From the NCBI GenBank assembly GCA_964591605.1, contig CAZQEN010000086.1, positions 1 to 22,931 on the forward strand: a stretch of DNA of 22,931 nt, read 5' to 3'. Below, one piece after another: positions 1-8,533 of this stretch. Within the stretch, counting starts at the first letter, position 1. Every line of letters starts with the position of its first letter. The stretch comes from CAYLLT01 sp964591605. GTDB taxonomy: Bacteria > Planctomycetota > Phycisphaerae > UBA1845 > PWPN01. A model generated the notes under the pieces. It saw only the letters and a program-made list of their open reading frames with translations. It did not search any database and was not told the origin of the DNA. The position numbers and the translations under genes were made by a program.

Positions 1-314
1 TCCTCGGGCGGATCTCGCATCCGCTCGTTCTCTGAACCTTTGCGTGACGCACAACAAACCCAATTCCACCATCCAGCGCTCCCCCGTCAGATCTCAAATC
101 CCCCCGCCCCCACCCATCCGCAATCCCAAACCGGCCCCGCTCCAGGTGCCTCGGCCCATCCGGAACACCGGCCGTGTTCTGATCGAGAGACGATGCGGCC
201 GATCCCCGGTGCCGCGGGAGCGCCCACGCCCCGAGGCCCGTCGACCACGGGACGAACCCGCCCATGAACCGGAAAACCCGTGAAACTGCGATGAAAATGC
301 TGGAATGGCCGCCG
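1..314. other. Intergenic stretch downstream of the GH20-like gene
   Basis: No convincing gene is visible. The open frames here give proline- and arginine-rich products without domain character and have no good ribosome binding site. The only structure seen is one copy of a dispersed repeat at 57-103, listed separately, followed by a C-rich run. Any gene to the left lies outside the window. Confidence 0.6.
57..103 (+). repeat. Dispersed repeat, copy A
   Basis: This 47-base stretch begins AACCCAAT and matches the reverse complement of 10346-10392 at about 38 of 47 positions without gaps, by hand alignment. Neither copy lies in a recognisable gene. I infer a dispersed intergenic repeat family of unknown origin. 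The element's true ends cannot be fixed from two copies. Confidence 0.55.
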
Positions 315-2339
315 CTACGGTCGCGCACGCCGCGGCCCGGCCAGGTCGATCCCGCGCTCGGCCGCAAGCTGCTGCATCCGCTCGATCGATTCCCTGATGA
401 CCCCCACCGGCTTGTCCGTGAATACCTCCCGACGCTGGCCGTCGCCCGCAAGCGTCGCCTCCCACCGCGGAAGCGCATCCATCGCCTGGCGCATCCCGTC
501 GATGTACTGCCCGAAGAATCGACGCGCCGCCGGCTTGTCCTTGGCCGCGATACCCCCCGGCCCGACGATCGCCTTGAGCTGCCACAGCGCGGCCAGCGAC
601 TGAATGTAACCCTGCACCACGCGGCTCTCCTCCCGCAGCCCCGGCACGCCCAGCCGCTCCGCAAGCCGCATCGCCTTGCCCGCGCGGGCCACATCGTCCG
701 CGAGCTGAGCGGCCGTCCGGATGTCGCCCCACGGCGAGAAGTACACGCCCCACAGATCAACCCCCAGCTCCGGCAGTTCCCCCTTGCCGAGCCGCACCGC
801 CACCGGCGCAGGCGTGCTTCGCTGCTCGCCCGACGGCCAGTCCGACCCGTACACGTCCCAGGTCACCGGACCCAGCGTCTCGGCCCACTCGGCGAACAGG
901 TCCGGATCCTTCATCCCGCGCCGCACCGCCCACGACCGCGCGAAGTCGCGCGGCGAGCGACCCCTGGCGTTCCACGACCACTCCGCCGCCGCCTCGACGC
1001 TGAATTCCGCGTAATACACCCGCGGCGTCACGTACCCCAGCAGCCCCGACATCCCCTTGTCCACAAACTCGTTCATCCGGGCGTGCACGAAATGCGGACT
1101 CGTGAACGGCTGGGCAAAATGGATCGTATTCAGGCTCGGCACCATCCCGATCCACCGGCCCTGGCCCGCCGATTCCTTCAGATACCCGCGCACCATGGGC
1201 CTCTCAGTGCTGGTGTACGTCAGCAGACTGTGGTAATACCACAGCTTCACCTGCGCCGGCAGCTCGGCCAGGATCTGCGGGTTGCTCTTCTCCGTCTCCT
1301 CGCTGGTCAGCACGCGCAGGCCCACCTGCCGCGTCCGGCACGCCTGCCGCCACCCCGCGATCACCGCCCGCGCCTCCAGAACCGGGTACGCCGCCTTCTG
1401 GCAGTCCGCGCAGCGGCAGCCCCCCTGGCCGTGCAGATTCTCGGTCAGCCAGACGTCCACCTCCTGCACGCCCGGCTGGCTCGAGACATTCAGGATCCAG
1501 TCGGCGATCACCTGCACGATCGCCGGCTTCGAGTAACAGAACACGCCTTTCTGCCCGCCCTGGCCTTCCAGCTCGGGGTGCGCCCGGATCACGCCCTTGC
1601 CCGACACCTGCTCGAGGTGCAGCACCGCCGGCACGGGTTTGATGCCCACGCTCGGCCCCAGCGCGCTGATCGGATCGTGGCCGTCCTTCCACCGCCCGAA
1701 CGATCGTCCCCGCTCGTCGATGCCGATCGCCGAGATCTGCTCGATGATGTTCATCTTGCGGTCGGCCAGCCACTGCACCCGCGAGTAACTGTCGGCTCCC
1801 CAGAGCCCGCGATCCTCGAGGTCCGGCCAGTCGGTGACCTGCAGCATCGGCACGTCGACCTGACCGTCCCGCGCCGTGGCCAGCAACAACTGTTGGAGTG
1901 TTTTGGAGGCATAATAGAGGCCGCGGCCGCCCAGCGCGGTCAGCCGCAGCCCCCGCTCCCCCCGCTCGGGGGTGATCCGGTACGCCTGATCGTTGTTCTT
2001 GAGCGCCCGCAGCGGCTCAGCGTCCGGGCCGCCCAGTTGCAGCGTGATGCGCAACCCGCTGGCATCCGCCGCCCGCCCCTGCCCCTGCCCCAGCACCGCC
2101 CGCAGCTCCTCCACTGCCCGCTGAACCACCGGTGCTCCCGCCGCCGGACCCTCGACGGCGATCCCCCGCGCCGGCAGACGCACTTTCGACGTGATCGTGA
2201 TCTGCCTGGGCAGCGGAACGACGTAATCGCACCAGCGGCTTGCCTCCCGCGCGTCCATCTTCACCGCCCGCGCCCCCTGCACCCCCGCCGCCGGCACAGC
2301 CAGCGCGCACGCCACCGCCAGACCCGTCCAACCGCGCAT
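315..2339 (-). CDS. Exported GH20-like glycoside hydrolase
   Basis: Predicted 674-residue exported protein. Residues 1-23 form a signal peptide (MRGWTGLAVACALAVPAAG). Residues about 45-160 resemble the alpha/beta domain found in front of GH20 hexosaminidase and related barrels, ending in the typical GLRLTALGGRGLYYASKTLQ stretch. A barrel-like region follows from D170-W-P-D-L-E-D-R-G, where family members often have D-x-P-x-x-x-x-R-G. The usual GH20 Asp-Glu pair is not obvious. Instead T299-E300-N301 is followed by C308-x-C310-x2-C313. The ATG at 2339 is chosen because AAGG lies just upstream; a longer reading frame to 2480 would add 47 residues and run through the intergenic operator. The gene diverges from the pseudopilin operon. 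The general class is fairly sure, but substrate and activity are unknown. Relatives of the DUF4838/alpha-glucuronidase-like group are an alternative. Confidence 0.75.
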   Translation of the reverse strand: MRGWTGLAVACALAVPAAGVQGARAVKMDAREASRWCDYVVPLPRQITITSKVRLPARGIAVEGPAAGAPVVQRAVEELRAVLGQGQGRAADASGLRITLQLGGPDAEPLRALKNNDQAYRITPERGERGLRLTALGGRGLYYASKTLQQLLLATARDGQVDVPMLQVTDWPDLEDRGLWGADSYSRVQWLADRKMNIIEQISAIGIDERGRSFGRWKDGHDPISALGPSVGIKPVPAVLHLEQVSGKGVIRAHPELEGQGGQKGVFCYSKPAIVQVIADWILNVSSQPGVQEVDVWLTENLHGQGGCRCADCQKAAYPVLEARAVIAGWRQACRTRQVGLRVLTSEETEKSNPQILAELPAQVKLWYYHSLLTYTSTERPMVRGYLKESAGQGRWIGMVPSLNTIHFAQPFTSPHFVHARMNEFVDKGMSGLLGYVTPRVYYAEFSVEAAAEWSWNARGRSPRDFARSWAVRRGMKDPDLFAEWAETLGPVTWDVYGSDWPSGEQRSTPAPVAVRLGKGELPELGVDLWGVYFSPWGDIRTAAQLADDVARAGKAMRLAERLGVPGLREESRVVQGYIQSLAALWQLKAIVGPGGIAAKDKPAARRFFGQYIDGMRQAMDALPRWEATLAGDGQRREVFTDKPVGVIRESIERMQQLAAERGIDLAGPRRARP

Positions 2340-2415
2340 GAACCTTCCCTTTCCGCCCGATGCACCAAACGTCCCGAGCCAGAAACCGCTGCCCCTGGTC
2401 GTGATTCTGTGTCTC

Positions 2416-2431
2416 ATTCTGTTGACAGAAT
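2416..2431. promoter_or_regulatory. Candidate operator palindrome between divergent genes
   Basis: ATTCTGTTGACAGAAT is a perfect inverted repeat with 7-base arms around a TG centre. It covers the -35 hexamer of the rightward pseudopilin promoter. Twelve bases of it (CTGTTGACAGAA) recur at the GntR promoter near 10255-10266. A dimeric regulator binding here could control both divergent genes. The local GntR/FCD protein is the obvious candidate, by inference. Confidence 0.5.
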
Positions 2432-2450
2432 ACGCCATTATTGGTAGACT
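2422..2450 (+). promoter_or_regulatory. Sigma70-type promoter of the pseudopilin-glycosidase operon
   Basis: TTGACA (2422-2427) is a perfect -35 box, followed by a 17-base spacer and TAGACT (2445-2450), four of six bases of the -10 consensus. Transcription would start near 2457, about 23 bases before the ATG. The same boxes at the same spacing occur in front of the GntR gene. GGTAGACT also has the GT-N2-AC layout seen in some FadR/UxuR-type GntR operators. Confidence 0.6.
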
Positions 2451-2479
2451 GCAAGTCAATGTTCGCGGAGAGACAGGCA

Positions 2480-3388
2480 ATGACTGTTCATCGGACCAGA
2501 TTCACCCTGCATCGGACCCTCCCGGGCTCCGGCCGGGCGTTCACGCTCATTGAAGTGCTCGTCGTTGTGGCGATCATCGCCCTCCTCATCACCATTCTCC
2601 TGCCGTCACTCAAACGGGCCCGAGAACTGGGCAAACGGGCCGTCTGCCTGTCCAACCTCCGGCAGCAGGGGGTCGGCTTCAACAGCTATGGCCAGGACCA
2701 CCGGAACATGCTTCCGACACGGCAGGAGTTCAGCTACTACATCGCCGCCCAGCTCAAGAAGAATACACCCAAGCAGACGGTGAATTACGGCATGCTCTGG
2801 GGGAGCTTCTCGAGTACCCGGCGGCGCAGCTACGTCGGCAAGAGCGTCGACGTCTTCTATTGCCCCAGCATGCTCAGCCAGTCCTATTACCGCGACCCTT
2901 ACCGGGGAATGCCGGGCTTCCTCATCCTTTCTCCCATCAGCGATTATGACCTCACCTTCGGAGGCTACACGTACGCCGCGCCGATGGAGCCCGGACACAA
3001 CCCCCGGAATCTCGGCCGGGACATCTATACGCCCAAGGGCACGGAGAATACGAACGCACCCGCGGCCGCCATCCGCAAGGGCGGCACCTGGCACCGGTAT
3101 TTCTACGAGTGGCTCGTCCAGCCCGCCTCCAGCGGCGGCAAGGGATACAACAGCACGAATTACACCGACTATCAGCTTCCCGGCATGCCGGCGCTCGAGA
3201 CGGAGGCCATGATCGGGCTGCCCAACGGCGCCGCCACCGTGCACGAAAACGGGCTCAACGTGCTCTACAGCGACTTCCACGCCAGGTTCGTCGGCGACGA
3301 CAAGTTCAAGACGATGACTCCGACAAGCGGTCCTGGCGGCAAGACGGCCCTCTACAATCTCTGGGAAGAACTGAGCCGGCGCTACTGA
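2480..3388 (+). CDS. Type II secretion pseudopilin-like protein 1
   Basis: Predicted 302-residue protein with a type IV pilin/pseudopilin N terminus. A basic 20-residue leader ends in A, followed by FTLIEVLVVVAIIALLITIL, the classic prepilin-peptidase site and hydrophobic helix with E at mature position 5. The rest is a globular periplasmic domain. Near the end, H-x9-D-F corresponds to the H-x9-DG signature of the large planctomycete/lentisphaere pseudopilin families, with F replacing G. The ATG at 2480 is chosen because GGAGA lies upstream and the promoter places the transcript start after earlier candidate starts. It is the first gene of an operon with the phosphodiester glycosidase, 78 bases downstream. 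In these phyla such proteins are numerous and mostly uncharacterised; a role in exporting or surface-placing the neighbouring enzymes is inference. Confidence 0.8.
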   Translation: MTVHRTRFTLHRTLPGSGRAFTLIEVLVVVAIIALLITILLPSLKRARELGKRAVCLSNLRQQGVGFNSYGQDHRNMLPTRQEFSYYIAAQLKKNTPKQTVNYGMLWGSFSSTRRRSYVGKSVDVFYCPSMLSQSYYRDPYRGMPGFLILSPISDYDLTFGGYTYAAPMEPGHNPRNLGRDIYTPKGTENTNAPAAAIRKGGTWHRYFYEWLVQPASSGGKGYNSTNYTDYQLPGMPALETEAMIGLPNGAATVHENGLNVLYSDFHARFVGDDKFKTMTPTSGPGGKTALYNLWEELSRRY

Positions 3389-3466
3389 GCGTAGCGTCTG
3401 GGCCGCGGGTCTCGGATCATCAGTGCGCATGAGGTTTCGGGCACGTACACGCAACGAGGAGTGCGA

Positions 3467-5137
3467 ATGGGCCGGCGGAAGAGGTGCGCGTTTGCGTTTC
3501 TGGTGGTGACAATCTGTGTCCGCTGGGCGGCCGCGCAATGGACGCCCGTGGACTCCGGCATCGACTACGCCCAGTTCACCCTGCCCACCCCCAACCGCGT
3601 GTTCGTCACGCGCATGGACCGCGGCAACCCCAACCTGTTCATCGAAAGCAGCATCGGTCAGGGCAAACTCGTGAGCGGCCGCGAGACCGTCACCGGCATG
3701 GCCAGCCGCTACGATGACACCATCGGCTACTGGAGCCAGACGTGGGGAACGCGCACCAGGGTGGTGGCCGCGGTCAACGGCGATTTCTTCGATCTGAGCA
3801 CGGGCGTCCCCACGAGCGGGCAGGTGCAGGGCGGATGGTACTGCAAGCGCTTCACCGATGTCACCGGAGGCAGCGGTTTCGCCTGGCGCATCGGCGGCGA
3901 CGCGTTCATCGGCGGCTGCGTCACGCACACCACTGCCAAGCAGAGGGTCACCTACCCCGGCACCGGCGTCACGCAGGACCTCCGTGGCATCAACTTCACC
4001 CGCGGCAGTAACCAGCTCTGGATGTACACGCCGCAGTTCGACGCCACCACGGGCACCGACAGTACCGGCTCGGAGGTCCTCGTCGAACTGGATCGCCCGT
4101 CGTTGATCATCCCGTCGCCCAATGACGTGCACGGCGTGGTGCGCGAGGTGCGGGTCAATCAGGGTTCGAGCCCGATCCCGTTTGACCATGTCGTGCTGTC
4201 GGCCACCGGCAATGCGGCCACAACGCTGCTCGCCAATGCTCCGCTCGGGGCGGAGGTGCGGATCTCGCAGGAGATCACGCACTACGACACGAACTGCAGC
4301 ACGCCGCTGCCGTTTGACTGGACCAAGACCTACGCGAGCGTCGGGACGAACTTCACGTTCCTCAAGAACGGCGTGCCGCAGAGCACGACCAACCCCGGGC
4401 TGACCGCCCGCCATCCGCGCACCGCGGTCGCCTTCGACAGCGCATACATCTATTTCATCGTCGTCGACGGCCGGTCCGCCATCAGCGTCGGCATGAGCAT
4501 GGACGAGCTTTCGAGCTTCTGCCAGACGTACCTGCCGACCATCACCTACGGCGCCAATCTCGACGGCGGCGGATCCTCGTGCATGGTGGTCACTGGTACT
4601 ATAAAGAATATACCGTCCGACGGGACCGAGCGGACGGTCGCCAACGGCCTGATGATGTGCATCATGCAGCCGAAGGTGCTTTCGACGACCCTGCACGCCG
4701 GCGACACGGTCGCGACCACCGCGACCGCGAATGTGCGCCTCGGACCGGGCACCAACTACGCCGTGCTCACCACCGTCGGCGCCGGCGCGAACGCCACGAT
4801 CGCCGATCATCCGCTCCTGGGCGTGTCGGCCAGGGGCTTCAACTGGTGGAAGTGCTCGTTTCCGGGCGGAACCGGCTGGGTGGCCGAGAGCCTGCTCCAG
4901 TTGATCTCCTCCAACCATATTCCGGGCGATTTCGACGATGATAGCGACGTGGATCAGGTGGATTTCGGCAGGTTTCAGGCCTGCCTGACCGGTACGTCCA
5001 TCCCGCAGAACGATCCGGCGTGCAGCCGGGCAAAACTCGACGCGGGCGATGATGTGGATGCCGACGACATGCTGCTGTTCATCGGCTGCATGACCGGACC
5101 GGGCATCGCCGGAAGCACCGACTGCGCCACGCCGTAG
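3467..5137 (+). CDS. Secreted phosphodiester glycosidase (NAGPA family) with SH3 and dockerin-like domains
   Basis: Predicted 556-residue exported protein. Residues 1-23 are a signal peptide (MGRRKRCAFAFLVVTICVRW, then AAA). Residues about 45-400 match the phosphodiester glycosidase family of human NAGPA, which removes GlcNAc from GlcNAc-phosphodiesters. Visible signatures are A-V-N104-G-D-F-F-D, H-P-R-T-A-V-A, and the near-invariant N364-L-D-G-G-G-S-S, followed by V-A-N-G-L-M. Residues about 420-480 form a bacterial SH3 domain (NVRLGPGTNY … GWVAESLL), common in cell-wall-binding proteins. Residues 485-556 are a two-loop dockerin/EF-hand-like tail with Cys after each helix. ATG 3467 is chosen over an in-frame GTG at 3461 because GAGGAG overlaps the latter. 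It is the second gene of the operon. The family is clear; the actual sugar phosphodiester (wall polymer, teichoic-acid-like glycan or glycolipid) is unknown. Confidence 0.85.
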   Translation: MGRRKRCAFAFLVVTICVRWAAAQWTPVDSGIDYAQFTLPTPNRVFVTRMDRGNPNLFIESSIGQGKLVSGRETVTGMASRYDDTIGYWSQTWGTRTRVVAAVNGDFFDLSTGVPTSGQVQGGWYCKRFTDVTGGSGFAWRIGGDAFIGGCVTHTTAKQRVTYPGTGVTQDLRGINFTRGSNQLWMYTPQFDATTGTDSTGSEVLVELDRPSLIIPSPNDVHGVVREVRVNQGSSPIPFDHVVLSATGNAATTLLANAPLGAEVRISQEITHYDTNCSTPLPFDWTKTYASVGTNFTFLKNGVPQSTTNPGLTARHPRTAVAFDSAYIYFIVVDGRSAISVGMSMDELSSFCQTYLPTITYGANLDGGGSSCMVVTGTIKNIPSDGTERTVANGLMMCIMQPKVLSTTLHAGDTVATTATANVRLGPGTNYAVLTTVGAGANATIADHPLLGVSARGFNWWKCSFPGGTGWVAESLLQLISSNHIPGDFDDDSDVDQVDFGRFQACLTGTSIPQNDPACSRAKLDAGDDVDADDMLLFIGCMTGPGIAGSTDCATP

Positions 5138-5225
5138 GATGGTCCCCGGCCGACAACACTCGAACCCCCGATGATGCGCGGATCTCTGATCGACGTCTTT
5201 GCTTCGAGCTTCACGGAGTACGCAG

Positions 5226-6662
5226 ATGCAACGTCTACCACGGTTGATCGCTGCCCTACTGACCCTGATCCCCTGCACGACCTCACTGGCCGCGCAGGCC
5301 GCGCCGCTGGCGATCGGATCGAAACTCCAGCTCCTCGTCGATGACGCGCTCATCGCGCAGATGCGCAACGTGCGGCTCAAACTCCATTCTCCCCAGCCGC
5401 AGGAGGTGGTCCTGCGTTTCGACGCACCGTGGGAGGGCAACAACAGCGCCTACGCCACCGTGCTGCAGGACGGGCCAGAGTATCGCCTCTATTATCGTGC
5501 CTTCGGCAATTCCGACCGCGAGTATACCTGCGTCGCTCTGAGTACCGACGGCATTCACTGGAAGCGCCCGTCGCTGGGCCTCATCGAGTTCAAGGGCTCC
5601 AAGGACAACAACATCTTCTTCACCGGCCAGGCCAAGGCGTTCTGGGAGGCGCACTGCTTCTCGCCGTTCATCGATCACAACCCGGCCGTCCCGCCCGCGC
5701 AGCGCTACAAGGCCGTCACCGCAACCAAGGTGCCGCCCGACAATCACCGCGAACTCATCGCGTACGTTTCGCCCGACGGAATGCACTGGGAGCTGCTCCG
5801 CAGGGAGCCGATCATTCGCGAGGGGGCGTTCGATTCGCACAACACCGCGTTCTGGAACGCGGCGGCCGGGCAGTACGTCTGCTACATGCGGGCGGGCCAG
5901 AAGGGCAAGAAGAGCATCGCCCGCGCGACCTCGCGCGACTTTCTGAACTGGACCAGGCCGGTGCTGCTCGACTTCGGCGACACCACGCCCGAGCACTTCT
6001 ACACCAACGGCATCTTCGCCTATCCGCGGGCCCCGCATCTGTACCTGGGGTTGCCGATGCGCTTCGTCCATCCGACCGAGCGCAAGACGATCGGTTTCAC
6101 ACCGCGTACCACCGACGGCTTCTCGGACGCGGTGTTCATGTCGAGCCAGGACGGCCTGCACTGGAATCGGCCGTTCATGGAGGCGTTCATCCGCCCCGGG
6201 CTCAATCCCGCCAACTGGGGGAACGCCCACATCAACCAGACGCCGGTCTGGGGCATTCTGCAGACGGGCCCGACCGAGCTGTCGGTCTACTGGATGGAGA
6301 ACTACGACGCGATTCCGTGGCTGCGCCGGGGGACGGTGCGGCTGGACGGCTTCGCGAGCGTCAATGCGCCGTATGCCGGCGGCGAGTGGACCACGCGTCC
6401 GCTGATCTTTGCCGGCCGCCGCCTGCTGCTCAACTGCGCGACCTCCGCCGTCGGCAGCATCCGCGTCGAGATCCAGGACGCGCAGGGCCGGCCGATCCCC
6501 GGTTATACCCTGGCCGACGCGCTCGAGATCTGGGGGGATGAGCTCGCCCGGCCGGTCGGATGGAAGAGCGGGGCCGACGTGAGCCGCCTGGCGGGCCAAC
6601 CGGTTCGCCTGCGCTTCGCCATGAAGGACGCCGACGTCTACGCCCTGCAGTTCGCGGAATAG
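5226..6662 (+). CDS. Exported GH32/GH43-like beta-propeller glycosidase
   Basis: Predicted 478-residue protein with a signal peptide (MQRLPRLIAALLTLIPCTTS, cleavage near LAAQA). The body looks like a five-bladed propeller of the GH32/GH43/GH68 type. The segment YRLYYRAFG is followed by recurring blade motifs S-T-D-G-I-H-W (106-112), S-P-D-G-M-H-W and S-Q-D-G-L-H-W, plus S-R-D-F-L-N-W. The last ~110 residues form a beta-rich C-terminal domain (GEWTTRPLIFAGRRLLLN…). ATG 5226 is chosen because CGGAG lies seven bases upstream; a TTG at 5199 would spoil the signal peptide. It is the third gene of the operon, 88 bases after the phosphodiester glycosidase and convergent with the sialidase-like gene 20 bases away. 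The fold is fairly sure. Substrate is unknown, and the two propeller glycosidase genes here may act on the same glycan. Confidence 0.75.
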   Translation: MQRLPRLIAALLTLIPCTTSLAAQAAPLAIGSKLQLLVDDALIAQMRNVRLKLHSPQPQEVVLRFDAPWEGNNSAYATVLQDGPEYRLYYRAFGNSDREYTCVALSTDGIHWKRPSLGLIEFKGSKDNNIFFTGQAKAFWEAHCFSPFIDHNPAVPPAQRYKAVTATKVPPDNHRELIAYVSPDGMHWELLRREPIIREGAFDSHNTAFWNAAAGQYVCYMRAGQKGKKSIARATSRDFLNWTRPVLLDFGDTTPEHFYTNGIFAYPRAPHLYLGLPMRFVHPTERKTIGFTPRTTDGFSDAVFMSSQDGLHWNRPFMEAFIRPGLNPANWGNAHINQTPVWGILQTGPTELSVYWMENYDAIPWLRRGTVRLDGFASVNAPYAGGEWTTRPLIFAGRRLLLNCATSAVGSIRVEIQDAQGRPIPGYTLADALEIWGDELARPVGWKSGADVSRLAGQPVRLRFAMKDADVYALQFAE

Positions 6663-6682
6663 GGCATTCGGGCGGCCATCGG

Positions 6683-8485
6683 CTACGGTCGTGCGGCGGC
6701 GCGGCAGTTGGCCACCGCCTCGGAGATGCGCAGCGTCCGGTCATAGACGCGCAGATGCTCGACCGCCGCGGAAGACCCGGCGGCCATGAGCCACTTTTGA
6801 CTTCCATTTACATCTATTAGCTGGTTCGCGATCCGGGCCCAGCCCTGCCGGCGGGCCTCGCCGCCGTCGCAGAGCACGCCGTCGATCACCATCCACACGA
6901 TCCGTGGACCGCCGTCCACGCCGATCACCACCTGATGGGTGCGATCGGGCCGCAGCGCATGATCGTCACCGGGCAGCATCGATTGGACGGCCCCGTCGCT
7001 CAGCTCGACCTGGATGGATTCGCCGGCGCTGGTGGCGACCACGACGCCCCTGCCCGCCGCGTCGCGGGTGTCGAGCAGCACCTGGCCGGCGGCCAGATCG
7101 GTCAGCCGCAGCCGCAGGTCGATCGTCCAGCCGCCCCCTTCCTTCAGATCGGGCAGCCGCGGCCACTTTGTCCGATCGCCCGCCTGCGCGGCCGACAGAT
7201 CGAGGACCAGCCCCGCCGCGGCGACCTCGGCCCGGCTGTCCTGTGCCCACAAACCCTCGAGCAGGCCCGAGTCGACCTCGTGCACGCGGGCGATGCTCTT
7301 CTGGGTCTGGGTGATCCAGAAGCGGCCGTCCTTCTCCACCAGGTCGGGATAGCTCATGCGCACTTCGGGATCCGGGTCGTAGAGCAGGATCTCGGGCTGC
7401 GACCAGTGAATCCGCCCGTCCGTCTCGATGCCGCCCGAGATCCAGGCCGGGTTTCGGCCGCTGTAGTTCTGGCCGCCGTGATTGTGGAACCAGAAGAGGT
7501 ATTTGCCATTTGAGGTTTTCCACAGCCGCGGGCAGGCGCGGGGATGCTTGAACAGGCGTCCGCCCGGCTCGTAGCAGGCGTACGCGGTGGGCGTCCAGGT
7601 CCGCCCGCCGTCGCCGCTGTAGGCGTGGCACGGGTGGCCTTCGATGGTGCGATACATGGTGTACAGGCCGCCGCCCGCGAGCGCGACGAGGTTCTGCTCC
7701 TCGGCGATCGGCCCGGCGGGGGAGCGCAGCCCGATGTCACCTTCAGGAAGCATCTGCCACTCAACCTTGTCGGGGTCCGGCTCGCTCAGGATGTTGTCGG
7801 AGCGCAGGAACCACCCTTCCGACCGGTCGATGAGGTACTTTCCGATCTTGCTGAAGCCCAGGTAGACGCTCTTTCCGGCGATGATCGGCTTGCCGATGCC
7901 CCAGAGCATCTGCACCTCCCCCTTCCAGTCATTCTCGCGATCCATGGAGGTCATGCGGATGGGCATGCGGTAGCGCCGGGCCGACCACGTGCGGCCGCCG
8001 TCATCGGAGTACTTGAAGACGAACCAGCCGAGCATGTCCGCGCGGATCCCTTTGCGTGAGCCGAGCGTATCGATGCGGTCGCCGTTGTAGTCGTAGAAGA
8101 CGTAGACGCGGCCGGAGGGTGTCACCAGCGGCATGGCCCAGGAGGCGGCGGGCCCGTCGGCCGGCTCGATGTCGACGAGCGGCGTCCAGGTCCGCCCCTG
8201 GTCGGAACTGGTCGTCGCGACGACGTGCTGGCCGGGCTGGCCTTCGACGCCGCGGCCGGTGGTCATGGTGCACAGCCAGTGCCCGTCGCGGGTGACGACG
8301 ATGTAGGGCTGGTCGCAGTAGCCTTCGTCGGGAATCGTCCGGCCGGTGCGGATGTTGCGCGGATCGCCCGGGGGCGTCTGGCCCCAGGCGATGGCGCTGA
8401 GCAGGACCCCTGCGACGGCCGCGGCAGGCACGACTGCCGGCCGTCTCCGTCGTTCAACGTGGCTATGATTCATGAGACAGGTCAA
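6683..8485 (-). CDS. Exported sialidase-like Asp-box protein with ConA-like C-terminal domain
   Basis: Predicted 600-residue protein. A long basic leader and hydrophobic segment (AAAVAGVLLSAIAWG, about 21-35) form the signal peptide. Three canonical Asp boxes, S-x-D-x-G-x-T-W, occur at about 93-100, 160-167 and 289-296, marking a six-bladed sialidase/BNR propeller (about 45-415). Residues about 420-600 look like a LamG/concanavalin-A-type domain (WTIDLRLRL … VEHLRVYDRTLRISEA), which these proteins often carry. A TTG start at 8485 is preferred because GGAGGT lies eight bases upstream; the ATG at 8473 lacks a nearby site. It is the last gene of the GntR-pseudopilin operon, 48 bases after the pseudopilin gene. 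The arginine triad was not mapped, so sialidase activity itself is unproven; many planctomycete homologues are annotated only as BNR/exo-alpha-sialidase. Confidence 0.8.
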   Translation of the reverse strand: MTCLMNHSHVERRRRPAVVPAAAVAGVLLSAIAWGQTPPGDPRNIRTGRTIPDEGYCDQPYIVVTRDGHWLCTMTTGRGVEGQPGQHVVATTSSDQGRTWTPLVDIEPADGPAASWAMPLVTPSGRVYVFYDYNGDRIDTLGSRKGIRADMLGWFVFKYSDDGGRTWSARRYRMPIRMTSMDRENDWKGEVQMLWGIGKPIIAGKSVYLGFSKIGKYLIDRSEGWFLRSDNILSEPDPDKVEWQMLPEGDIGLRSPAGPIAEEQNLVALAGGGLYTMYRTIEGHPCHAYSGDGGRTWTPTAYACYEPGGRLFKHPRACPRLWKTSNGKYLFWFHNHGGQNYSGRNPAWISGGIETDGRIHWSQPEILLYDPDPEVRMSYPDLVEKDGRFWITQTQKSIARVHEVDSGLLEGLWAQDSRAEVAAAGLVLDLSAAQAGDRTKWPRLPDLKEGGGWTIDLRLRLTDLAAGQVLLDTRDAAGRGVVVATSAGESIQVELSDGAVQSMLPGDDHALRPDRTHQVVIGVDGGPRIVWMVIDGVLCDGGEARRQGWARIANQLIDVNGSQKWLMAAGSSAAVEHLRVYDRTLRISEAVANCRAAARP

Positions 8486-8533
8486 TCTGCAAGACCTCCA
8501 CCAGGGTCACTGCGGCCCGCCCGCCGTGCCCGG

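Noticed and set aside
264..2447. 727-codon plus-strand open frame opposite the GH20-like gene
   Set aside because: Arginine/proline/histidine-rich product without domains; it is the antisense shadow of a gene with signal peptide and family motifs.
4595..4614. AT-rich patch inside the phosphodiester glycosidase gene, as internal promoter or insertion
   Set aside because: The reading frame continues through it into the conserved VANGLM segment and no downstream start or inverted repeat is associated; it is only a few rare codons.
2606..5443. 945-codon minus-strand open frame across the pseudopilin 1 and phosphodiester glycosidase genes
   Set aside because: Runs antisense through two well-supported genes and an operon gap, with low-complexity composition typical of GC-rich shadow frames.
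6663..6682. Bidirectional terminator between the convergent GH32/43-like and sialidase-like genes
   Set aside because: The gap is 20 bases and shows no adequate stem or T-run.
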